DNA of 36,440 bases. Origin: an uncultured Clostridia bacterium (GTDB taxonomy: Bacteria; Bacillota; Clostridia; Christensenellales; UBA1242). Shown in pieces: positions 8,522-15,800 of this stretch. Each line of letters opens with the position of its first letter. Position 1 is the stretch's first letter. The stretch spans positions 1 through 36,440 of the forward strand of contig CANQYX010000010.1 in NCBI GenBank assembly GCA_947628205.1, written 5' to 3'. The notes under the pieces were generated by a model. It was given only the letters and a program-made list of their open reading frames with translations, ran no database searches and was not told where the DNA came from. Made by a program: the position numbers and the translations under genes.

Positions 8522-8547
8522 TAATTTTAAATAAATTTTATTGCTTT
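8511..8547 (-). terminator. Intrinsic terminator of the nucleotidyltransferase gene
   Basis: On the minus strand AAAGCAATAA and TTATTGCTTT form a 10-bp stem around an A/T loop, followed by T7. Confidence 0.75.
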
Positions 8548-8557
8548 ATTTGGCGGT

Positions 8558-9355
8558 TTATAATTTAATTTCGTAGTTTGTGGGGTCGATGCTTACAAAC
8601 TTTTTTTCATAATCATATAAATTTTCAAGATTATTTAGCATATTTTGTTCGCCCGAATGCTCTTCCACGCACAAATTATAAAGCCGAACAAATTCTTGAT
8701 CTGGCAGTGGATTGCTGGCGTTGTTAGAAACAAATTTATTGTAATAGTCCGCATCGTTATACACCCTATACGCTTTTGCAAACGGGATGTCGGCCTCTTC
8801 ACTGCGAGCGGAGTGATAGGCACGTAACATTTTCAAAATGTTATAATACACCATAAAAAACTCTTTTCCGCCACGCTCTAAAATGTTTTTTAAACTAGCA
8901 ATTCGGTTTTCTATTTGCACAAGTTTTAAATCGTAATTTTGCTTTGGCCTTTCCCTATTTTCGTTATAAAATTGGCTATCCGCATGCATAAATTCTTGCA
9001 TATTGCACTTATCCAACAAAAAATATGCGTTTTGATAAAGGGCTACATGCGATGGGCAGTTGGATTTTGTGAATTTAACCCCCTCGCTTAAAAATGCTTC
9101 TATTGGCTTTATAAAATATTCAATTTTTCTGCCACGAAACATTTTTACGCCACGAGTAACTTTTTCTGCCCTATTGGCAATAATTAGCAAATCCACATCA
9201 CTATTTTTAGACGAAAATCCGGTTAACGATGAGCCATAAGTTACAATTGCCAAAAGCTTATCTTTATCTAAAAACAAATCCATTGGCAAAATATATTCGT
9301 TGCAAAAATCGGTTAACAGTTCTTTAATTTCTGGGTTAATTTCTTTTGTTGGCAT
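8558..9355 (-). CDS. Nucleotidyltransferase of the pol-beta (MNT/antibiotic NT) fold
   Basis: A 265-residue protein with the nucleotidyltransferase signature GSSLTGFSSKNSDVDLLI (41-58): GS in the active-site turn, and Asp53 and Asp55 as metal ligands. A third acidic residue is likely on the later IEYFIK strand. The C-terminal half (about 140-230) is helical, like the HEPN/KNTase_C extension of aminoglycoside and MNT-type enzymes. Such enzymes transfer a nucleotide to a small molecule, protein or tRNA; the substrate here cannot be told. Start choice: the ATG at 9355 has AGGAG and a TTGACA promoter directly upstream. A longer frame to 9487 would run back through that promoter and the preceding gene's end, so it is rejected. 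It is monocistronic. Confidence 0.85.
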   Translation of the reverse strand: MPTKEINPEIKELLTDFCNEYILPMDLFLDKDKLLAIVTYGSSLTGFSSKNSDVDLLIIANRAEKVTRGVKMFRGRKIEYFIKPIEAFLSEGVKFTKSNCPSHVALYQNAYFLLDKCNMQEFMHADSQFYNENRERPKQNYDLKLVQIENRIASLKNILERGGKEFFMVYYNILKMLRAYHSARSEEADIPFAKAYRVYNDADYYNKFVSNNASNPLPDQEFVRLYNLCVEEHSGEQNMLNNLENLYDYEKKFVSIDPTNYEIKL

Positions 9356-9371
9356 AAATTCTCCTAGTTTT

Positions 9372-9399
9372 ATTTTAACACAAAAACAAAATTTGTCAA
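9372..9399 (-). promoter_or_regulatory. Promoter of the nucleotidyltransferase gene
   Basis: Minus strand: TTGACA (9399-9394), a 16-base spacer ending TGT, then TAAAAT (9377-9372). It lies between the terminator of the preceding unit and the AGGAG site. Confidence 0.75.
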
Positions 9400-9400
9400 T

Positions 9401-9428
9401 AAAAAAAGCAAAATCACTTTTGCTTTTT
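9401..9428 (-). terminator. Intrinsic terminator of the two-gene membrane protein unit
   Basis: On the minus strand an 11-bp stem AAAAAGCAAAA / TTTTGCTTTTT with a four-base loop is followed by further T. It overlaps the stop codon at 9427-9429. Confidence 0.8.
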
Positions 9429-9774
9429 AAACGGCGCAGGCAATGCCTAAAATAATTAACAAAATTGAAAAGGCAAACCCACCCCAAATAATTTGCTTGC
9501 GCTGCTTTTTAACGGCCTTTAATTGTGCAGCATATTCGTAAAACGCGCCTTCGGGCAGGTCGTCTGACTGCATTTCTTGCTGAATAAATTGCAAAGTTTC
9601 ATTTAGTTTTGAAAATTGATTTATTGAAAAGAAAATCATTGCAACCGCAGAAAAACAAAGGCCGAAACACAAACAAAATCCGTTTTTTAAAACGCAGCCT
9701 AAAATAAGCAATATTGCTGATACAAATAAACTCACCAAGCATAAGGTGAGTTTATAATCTAACCTATTTTTCAT
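9427..9774 (-). CDS. Small integral membrane protein
   Basis: A 115-residue protein of unknown function. It has two adjacent hydrophobic segments (about 9-27 and 31-50), a soluble helical loop (about 52-95, with charged and glutamine residues), and a third hydrophobic segment (about 96-114). The ATG shares its A with the TAA stop of the upstream 90-aa membrane protein gene, so translation is coupled. The shared unit and matching topology suggest the two form a complex, which is inference only. A terminator overlaps the stop. Confidence 0.8.
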   Translation of the reverse strand: MKNRLDYKLTLCLVSLFVSAILLILGCVLKNGFCLCFGLCFSAVAMIFFSINQFSKLNETLQFIQQEMQSDDLPEGAFYEYAAQLKAVKKQRKQIIWGGFAFSILLIILGIACAV

Positions 9775-10046
9775 TAGATGTTAAAGTTAAGCACCAAGAA
9801 CACTAAAATGATGATTACAAAAACGATGAAAGCAATCATCCAGCCGATGTTCTTGCGGGCTTTGGCATATTGGAATGCGAAAACTGCCGTGATTGAATAA
9901 GCAACAACTTGCGCAATTAAGGTCATGGCGTTAACCAAGCCAGAAGTTAAATCTAACGCGGCGAAAATTTTGGCTAAAACCAAAGCAATTGCAACAAGGC
10001 CAATTGCGATATACGACAAGAAAGTAATTAAACCTTTACCCTTCAT
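9774..10046 (-). CDS. Small three-helix membrane protein
   Basis: A 90-residue, very hydrophobic protein with three predicted membrane helices (about 6-27, 38-58 and 67-88). A basic KARKN motif precedes the last helix, and basic N-terminal residues favour an inside N-terminus. No family is recognised. AGGAGG lies seven bases upstream of the ATG. It is the first gene of a two-gene unit; its stop overlaps the start of the next gene by one base. Confidence 0.8.
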   Translation of the reverse strand: MKGKGLITFLSYIAIGLVAIALVLAKIFAALDLTSGLVNAMTLIAQVVAYSITAVFAFQYAKARKNIGWMIAFIVFVIIILVFLVLNFNI

Positions 10047-10062
10047 AAATCCTCCTAAAATT

Positions 10063-10092
10063 ATTATAGCATAAAAATTTTTTAATTTGCAA
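10063..10092 (-). promoter_or_regulatory. Promoter of the small membrane protein pair
   Basis: Minus strand: TTGCAA (10092-10087), an 18-base spacer ending TGC, then TATAAT (10068-10063). The consensus extended -10 compensates for the weaker -35. Confidence 0.7.
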
Positions 10093-10126
10093 ACAAATTG
10101 ACATTAATTTGAAATTATTTTTAATT

Positions 10127-10189
10127 GTCATTCTGAACGAACGGGTCCCCACAAGCACTCGTTGCGCTGTGGTGCTATGTGAAGAATCT
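10127..10189 (+). repeat. Composite repeat: GGGTCCCC hairpin nested in an outer repeat
   Basis: The outer left arm GTCATTCTGAACGAA (10127-10141) and right arm GTGAAGAATCT (10179-10189) are separated by an inner element (10143-10175) that begins GGGTCCCCACAAGCACTCG and ends GTGGTGC. Removing the inner part leaves a normal 26-bp outer repeat like 4922-4946. Confidence 0.8.
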
Positions 10190-10202
10190 CTTTTCATTGT
10201 TC

Positions 10203-10268
10203 GAGATCCTTCGCTTTTGCCCCATTTTGAACATAGTTCTCATGGGGACCCCAAATGCTCAGGATGAC
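10203..10268 (-). repeat. Composite repeat, opposite orientation, beside the previous one
   Basis: The plus strand starts GAGATCCTTCGC and ends GCTCAGGATGAC, the GGATCC-type variant of the outer element. Nested inside (10219-10252) is a hairpin from GCCCCATTTTGAAC to GTTCTCATGGGGACCCC. The pair of head-to-head composites fills most of the 253-base gap after rluD. Confidence 0.8.
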
Positions 10269-10299
10269 ATTAGTATATACGTAGAATGACTGCTTGCCA

Positions 10300-11187
10300 T
10301 TATAACTTTTTTAGCACGTCGTTAAAATATTTTGGCAGCGGCAGTTCAAACGTCATTTGCTTGTTTGTGGTTGGGTGAACAAAATTGATTTTATACGCAA
10401 AAAGCAGTTGCCCGCCGTCGTAAATTTGGGTTGAGCCGCCATATAATTTATCCCCAACAATCGGGTGACCAACTGACTTTAAATGTGCGCGGATTTGGTG
10501 CGTTCTGCCTGTGGTTAGTTGGCAGTTTAAAAGCGTGTAATGGTCATAAACTTTATCTATCGTGAAAATTGTTTTGCTGTATCTCCCATTTTGTTCGCCA
10601 ACAAGTGCCATTTGTTCGCGGTTTTTAGGGTTTCTGCCTAAATACCCCTCAACCACAAAATCCGCCTTAATTCTGCCTGCAACAAGTGCTTTATATTGCC
10701 TATTTAGCGTTTTATCTTTAAGCTGGGCGGAAAGTTTTTTGTGCGCACTATCAGTTTTAGCAACAATCATAAGTCCACCCGTATCTTTATCCAGCCTATG
10801 CACAATGCCGGGGCGCAAAACTCCGTTGATTGACGACAAATTTTTTATGTGATACATAAGCGCGTTAACCAGCGTGTGAGATTTTGTGCTGGCACACGGA
10901 TGCACAACCAAACCAACTTGTTTGTTTATAACAAGCAAATCGTCATCCTCATAAACAATGTCTAGCGGAATATTTTCGGCTTCGGTTGAAATTTTTTGCG
11001 GCTCAATTTGGGTTAGTTCAATTTTATCCCCACTCTTTAAAATGTAGCCAGCTTTAACTAAATTGCCGTTTACTTTAATGTTGCCGCCGTCATTTAATGT
11101 TTTAATGTAACTGCGCGAAAAATTGGTGTGTTTTGTTAAATACACATCTAACCTAATATTGTTTTCATCCACAATAAAATTTTGCAT
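10300..11187 (-). CDS. rluD: RluD-family 23S rRNA pseudouridine synthase
   Basis: A 295-residue RsuA/RluA-family enzyme that isomerises uridines of large-subunit rRNA (helix 69 in the RluD type). An N-terminal S4 RNA-binding domain (about 11-60, with IRLDVYL and GNIKVNG) precedes the catalytic domain. Catalytic Asp133 lies in HRLDKDTGGL (130-139), and GRTHQIRAHL is the second family motif. RluD versus its paralogues RluC or YlyB cannot be separated by eye; the position next to lspA matches ylyB of Bacillus. It has no clear ribosome binding site (only GAGA about 14 bases upstream) and probably depends on transcription from lspA. A hairpin repeat fills part of the gap between them. Confidence 0.93.
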   Translation of the reverse strand: MQNFIVDENNIRLDVYLTKHTNFSRSYIKTLNDGGNIKVNGNLVKAGYILKSGDKIELTQIEPQKISTEAENIPLDIVYEDDDLLVINKQVGLVVHPCASTKSHTLVNALMYHIKNLSSINGVLRPGIVHRLDKDTGGLMIVAKTDSAHKKLSAQLKDKTLNRQYKALVAGRIKADFVVEGYLGRNPKNREQMALVGEQNGRYSKTIFTIDKVYDHYTLLNCQLTTGRTHQIRAHLKSVGHPIVGDKLYGGSTQIYDGGQLLFAYKINFVHPTTNKQMTFELPLPKYFNDVLKKL

Positions 11188-11213
11188 ATTTTTTATTTTT
11201 CTCTTTTTTAATC

Positions 11214-11246
11214 GGGGTCCCCATGAGCACTTGTGCGAAATGGGGC
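11214..11246 (+). repeat. GGGGTCCCC-family hairpin repeat between lspA and rluD
   Basis: The sequence starts GGGGTCCCCATGAGCACTTG and ends TGCGAAATGGGGC. It is a solo inner element that abuts the lspA stop codon (11247-11249) with no intervening base. It differs from the rRNA-leader copy at only a few positions. Confidence 0.85.
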
Positions 11247-11717
11247 TTAGTTTTTATTTTCTTTCTTTTTAAACTTGGCAAAGAATATGACATATATTGC
11301 AAGCAAAACTGCCCCAATGCACAAAAAGCTATCTGCCAAATTGAAATTTGGAAAGCTCGGCCAAAAATCTAGGAAAATAAAATCGCGCACATATTTAAAA
11401 TATAATCTATCAAACAAATTGCCAAGCGCACCGCCTAAAATAAAGCCAATTGAAAGGTTATATAAAAAGCCATTTTGTTTAAATATAAAATCTAGCACAA
11501 AAATGCCCACAATTAACACAATGCTAAAAATGGCAAGCCCTATAGTTTTGCCACCAAACATGCCCCACGCCGCGCCCGTGTTGCCGCCGTTAGATTGAAT
11601 AGAAATTACATGCGGAATAAGGTTTTTATATTCAATGCTAAATAAAAAATGTTTGGTGAGTAAATCCACCACCAAAACAATTATAATTGTTGAAATTATT
11701 GTTAACCACTTTTTCAT
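11247..11717 (-). CDS. lspA: Lipoprotein signal peptidase (signal peptidase II)
   Basis: A membrane aspartyl protease that cleaves signal peptides from diacylglyceryl-prolipoproteins. Its 156 residues with four hydrophobic helices are typical. The catalytic aspartates are Asp103 in GNLFDRL and Asp129 in FNLADS. NTGAAWG (46-52) and the N-terminal DLLTK motif (18-22) are also family signatures. It has no good Shine-Dalgarno sequence; AAAGAT lies upstream. It probably belongs to one transcription unit with sepF upstream and rluD downstream, although 203 bases of repeat-rich DNA separate it from sepF. Its presence implies that the organism makes lipoproteins. Confidence 0.95.
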   Translation of the reverse strand: MKKWLTIISTIIIVLVVDLLTKHFLFSIEYKNLIPHVISIQSNGGNTGAAWGMFGGKTIGLAIFSIVLIVGIFVLDFIFKQNGFLYNLSIGFILGGALGNLFDRLYFKYVRDFIFLDFWPSFPNFNLADSFLCIGAVLLAIYVIFFAKFKKKENKN

Positions 11718-11746
11718 TTTAATCTTTAAATTGTTATTTTTTGCGA

Positions 11747-11780
11747 GTCATTCTGAGTGAGCGCAGCGAGCGAAGAATCT
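11747..11780 (+). repeat. Outer-type palindromic repeat, expanded centre
   Basis: Starts GTCATTCTGAGTGAGCGC and ends AGCGAGCGAAGAATCT. This 34-base copy has an extended G/C-rich centre but no inner GGGGTCCCC element. It lies 30 bases upstream of the lspA start. Confidence 0.85.
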
Positions 11781-11793
11781 ATAGATATAGATG

Positions 11794-11853
11794 TTTCGCT
11801 TGTTGCCCCACATCGAAACGAAGTTCTTGTGGGGGCCCCGCGCTCAACATGAC
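11794..11853 (-). repeat. Composite repeat, degraded outer arms
   Basis: The inner hairpin (11805-11839) runs from GCCCCACATCGAAACG to AAGTTCTTGTGGGGGCCCC. It is flanked by TTTCGCTTG on the left and CGCTCAACATGAC on the right, recognisable but mutated outer arms. Confidence 0.7.
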
Positions 11854-11920
11854 ACATCAATTAACATAAATTTAATTATTCTATGTTTTAATCAGAACTG
11901 ATTGAATATAAATTTGTTGA

Positions 11921-12379
11921 TTATTTTTGCCCGCCTTGTTGGCCGCCATTTTCCTCTGGCACTAAAATTTTTCTGCCCTCTGGGGTTAGCAAAAATAAAT
12001 CCCCATGCCAACGGTGTATGCTGCCGTTTAGGCCATAAATTGCGCCAGACAAAAAATCTAAAATCCTATTGCTATCCGTGCTGGCAATCCCCTCAAGGTT
12101 AACTGCCACTGACTGGCCTTGTTTAAGGTAGTCCACCACCTTTTGAATTTCCGCCATGGTTTTTGGCTCTACCATAATTATGTTGCTTTCCGGCTGCATA
12201 GGCATATTGAAAGAATTGAACGCGTTATTGGTTGGCACAACTTCTTCATTGCTGCCAACGCGCTCATGCAAATTGAAATTGGAATATTTATCGTCCTGCA
12301 CGGCGGTTTTGGTTTGCTTTTTATCCTTTTCCTTCCCCTCAAAACCAAGGCCGTGCATAACCCAATCAAAAAAGCCCAT
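11921..12379 (-). CDS. sepF: SepF, membrane anchor of the FtsZ ring
   Basis: A cytoplasmic division protein that binds FtsZ and the membrane and polymerises into rings. 152 residues. The N-terminal amphipathic segment MGFFDWVMHGLGF is followed by a charged linker (about 15-65) and the SepF core (about 66-140). The core contains IQKVVDYLKQG, VAVNLEG, the helix RILDFLSGAIYGLNG and the strand DLFLLTPEG. The C-terminus is a short Q/G tail. AAGGGT precedes the ATG. It follows the 81-aa gene by nine bases and shares its promoter. In Bacillus-like genomes sepF lies in the ylm cluster upstream of divIVA, ileS, lspA and rluD; here lspA and rluD follow directly. Confidence 0.93.
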   Translation of the reverse strand: MGFFDWVMHGLGFEGKEKDKKQTKTAVQDDKYSNFNLHERVGSNEEVVPTNNAFNSFNMPMQPESNIIMVEPKTMAEIQKVVDYLKQGQSVAVNLEGIASTDSNRILDFLSGAIYGLNGSIHRWHGDLFLLTPEGRKILVPEENGGQQGGQK

Positions 12380-12388
12380 AAGTTACCC

Positions 12389-12634
12389 TTAGTTCCCAAA
12401 AATTTGTTTGCGAAGCATTTCGTACTCTGCATCGGTTGCGATGTTAAATTCTTTAACCACACGCTCATAAATAGCAAGGGCGTTTTGATTTGTTGTTTTT
12501 GCTTTGGCTGCGGCAAGCATTTTTTCCGCCACCTTAATTGCGCCTTGCCTGTTCATGCGGATATCCATAGCCACAATTTTTTCAATTATGTCCATACACT
12601 TGTTTTCAAACTCTTCAGTTGAAAGAACTGCCAT
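12389..12634 (-). CDS. Small helical protein upstream of sepF
   Basis: An 81-residue, entirely alpha-helical, charged protein with no membrane segment or recognised motif. GAGGTG lies upstream of the ATG. It is the first gene of the sepF unit, nine bases ahead of sepF. In Firmicutes this slot usually holds ylmE or another cluster member, and I do not recognise this one as any of them. A role linked to division is suggested only by position. Confidence 0.75.
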   Translation of the reverse strand: MAVLSTEEFENKCMDIIEKIVAMDIRMNRQGAIKVAEKMLAAAKAKTTNQNALAIYERVVKEFNIATDAEYEMLRKQIFGN

Positions 12635-12651
12635 AATTCACCTCTACATTT

Positions 12652-12680
12652 ATTTTAATATTAACAAAAAAATTTGTCAA
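12652..12680 (-). promoter_or_regulatory. Promoter of the sepF unit
   Basis: Minus strand: TTGACA (12680-12675), 17 bases, then TAAAAT (12657-12652). It lies 18 bases from the start codon of the 81-aa gene. Confidence 0.8.
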
Positions 12681-12772
12681 ACAAATATATTCATTTAACG
12701 CAAAATTTATTAAAATTTTAAAAAAAACTGACAAAAAACGCGCAAAATTGAAAATTTTTGTTTAATTTAATT

Positions 12773-12800
12773 AAAAAAGAAACCGCGTAAGCGATTTCTT
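12773..12800 (-). terminator. Intrinsic terminator of the giant gene
   Basis: On the minus strand AAGAAATCGC-TTAC-GCGGTTTCTT forms a 10-bp stem with one G-U pair, followed by T-rich sequence. It starts just after the TAA stop at 12804-12806. Confidence 0.85.
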
Positions 12801-12803
12801 ATT

Positions 12804-15800
12804 TTACAAATTTGGGTTTTTAATTAAAACATCTATATTTATTTGCTGGCTATTAATTGAAAGAACGAAATTTATTAATAACGTTTCTTCGTTGTTTGAA
12901 TTAAAGTAATTTTTAATTTCGTCAACTTTTAAAGATATTATAATGTTTGTAGAATTTTCAACTGTGGATATAGATATGCTAGAAAAATTAGTGCCAGATT
13001 CGCTAAGGGTTACACCTGTTGCGTTGTTAGAATCAAGCGGAACATAGGTTTGCCCGTCTTCATCTGATGGGATTGTTATATTGTAATTATTACTTGTATT
13101 TGTAATTTCTAAATCTTTAGTTTCTTTGTTTAAATCTACCACCAAATTTGACACTGAAATCAGTTCGTTATCTGGCAATTTAAAGTTGATTGTTATATCC
13201 CAACTTGTGCTAGAGTAAGATAGTTTACATTTTACAATAAGCTCTTTGTTTGGATTTTGATTTTTATATTTAACCAATGCATCCCAAGTTATTGTAATGG
13301 TGGTGTCTGTGTTAGTAAGCCCTTCTTGGAAATCGGACGAAACTTCGGTTATTGTTATAGGGCTTAAAGATTTTCTTTTTAGCTCGCCACTTTCGTTTAC
13401 ATATTGCACCAATTTGTTGCTAGCGTTAAATTGTGATGAATCAAAATCGTTCTTTTTTACAATAAACGAATTAGATTCGCCCGAAGTGTAATTAACCAAA
13501 ATTAGTGAGGTTGTGTGGATATAATAGCACTCTTTAGAAAGATTATATATCTTGCTTGAATTGGAAGAATTATACCATGTTGCTTTATAAATTTGATAAG
13601 TTGTGCCATTATATTCCACTGTGTCATTTGTGTTTTGATCGTTACTAACGCCAGAAGCGGAATTAACCCAACTGCTACTAGCAGAGTTGCCAACACCAAT
13701 TATTGTATAATTAAGATTATCTGCACGGTTTAAACCAAATATTTCGTTTAAGGTTAACCCTTTAGGATTTAAGCTGTTAGCGGAATTTAAATTAATGCTG
13801 GTTGACAAAATAGTGTCATTGCTAACTTTGGAAACAAGATTTATTGTTGCAATTAGCTCATTGTTAAACAATTTGGTTATGGTTAGTTGCTCACCCGAAG
13901 CAAAACTATTGGATTTATAAGGTTTGGTTAAATCTATTCCATATGTTCCGTAATCATTGTTTGAATTTGTTGAGATGTAATCTAACTTATAATATAAAGT
14001 TTTTTGCACACTATCAATCAAGCCCGAATTATCGCCCGCATCTATGCGGACATATGTGTCGTCTATAAGGGCCTTGAAATCTATTATATTTTTATATGAC
14101 AAGCTATAAAGAACAAAGTTGCCATCTTGGACACTGCCAAACTGAATGCTTCTTGTTGCTGGGTTTTGTTGATCATCGGCAGTTACTGTTGCCCTATCCG
14201 CACTGGCAGGCGAAATTTTTATAGTGCTGCCACTGTGGCTAAATGTTAGAACATTGCCTTCGCTTGTGCCTGAATATTCGGTTGTTGCGTTTACATCGTA
14301 CAACTTTAACCCGTCTTTACCGTAATACACAATATAGTTTTTGCCAGTGTTAGCAACTGTGTATGTCATATAGTATCTGAACACGCTAAGTTTGTTGTTG
14401 CCCACCAAATCTGTGTCGGCATTTATTGTATTGGTATTTGCAGAAATAGCTATATCGTTGCGAACAACATAAGCAAAATAATAATTATCCGTTTCGTGTT
14501 CTAAATATTTAAGCGAAACACGATAAATAACAAAATAGTTATCGCCCGTCATTGGCACAATTGGAAGTTTGGTTGTAAGCCCAAAACCTTGTGTTGATGT
14601 GGTTTTTGAAACTTCTGGCGTGGTGGTGTTGCCCTGATTTTCCATTTCTTCAAATATGGAAGCAAGATTTTTGTCTGAGCCTAGTTCTTTGGCAATGGCC
14701 TGTTTAACAGTTGTTGTTACACCTTCATAAGCATTCTCTGCTGTTGCGTAAGTGTATAATGCCAACCCAATTGCTCCGCTATAACTATTTATTAAGTTAA
14801 CCGTGCTGCCCGAGTTGAAGGCAGAAGAACTGCCAGATGTGTAGATTAAATCGGAGGTTAAGGATAATTTGATGTAGCCCAAAACGTGCAAAGTGATGTA
14901 ACGCACAAAGTCATCCCTAGAAGTTGTTCCGGTTAATTTTAAAATAATGTCGCCCGAAAAATCTTTAACAAATTTTAAATAAATTACGCCATCTTCTTCC
15001 TCTATCTGATAATAGTTAGAAGCAATTGGTTTGCCATTGTCGTCAACTATAGATATGTCAACCGAATCTGAATCTATCCTCTTCCCTGTTCCTGAATTGA
15101 ATAATGACAAATTAATGCTATCGTTGTAAACGAGATTTTCAAACTGCTTTGTTGTTACAGATGTATTATTGCTATTATAATTAAACAAGCTTATTCGTTT
15201 AAAGGTGGTTCCCCCTGATGTTGGGTTATCAAGCCAAATGTTATAGTTATCTGTTTGTTTTGCGGATAAGCCATTTACAACCTGACTATCGTTAATTTTA
15301 AACTCTAATTTACATTCTGCAACAATTCTAACATTTAAATATCCAATAAGTTTATCGCCTTCTTTAACTTTGTAAACTAAAAATATTTCTGCGTCAGAAC
15401 TTAGCAATTTAATTTGAATTTTTATGTTAGTTTTTCCTTCTTGCGTTAAAGTAAAGAACCCATTGCTATCGGTTGCCAAATTTAGATATTTTACATTTCT
15501 ATAATTGCAATAAGAGCCATTTCTATCATATTCAAATGATATATCTAAGGCGGAATCTTCTTTAATTGTTTCTATCTGATTAGCTAAATCTATGGTTAGT
15601 TCGCCCGACCCTTCTGTTATATTTTGTTCGGCAATGTCGGTTATTGTGCAGTTATAGAAGTTGAACGAAACTTTAAATTCGCCACCATTACCAACTAAAG
15701 TTAAAGCGAAATTTAGCTTTTCATCTGTATTCGTTTCTGTTGACTCGTATTTAAGTTGTATCTTAACGCTATGATCGGCCGCCGAAGATAAAATTAACGA

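Noticed and set aside
9356..9487. N-terminal extension of the nucleotidyltransferase
   Set aside because: It would run through the consensus promoter, the AGGAG site and the preceding gene's terminator. The internal ATG at 9355 has the ribosome binding site and gives the family N-terminus.
4881..11860. CRISPR array
   Set aside because: The repeats are palindromic, occur in both orientations, have irregular spacing and flank genes; there are no regular spacers.
11891..11904. Terminator after sepF (AATCAGAACTGATT)
   Set aside because: Only a 6-bp A/T-rich stem with a two-base loop and no T-tract on the minus strand.
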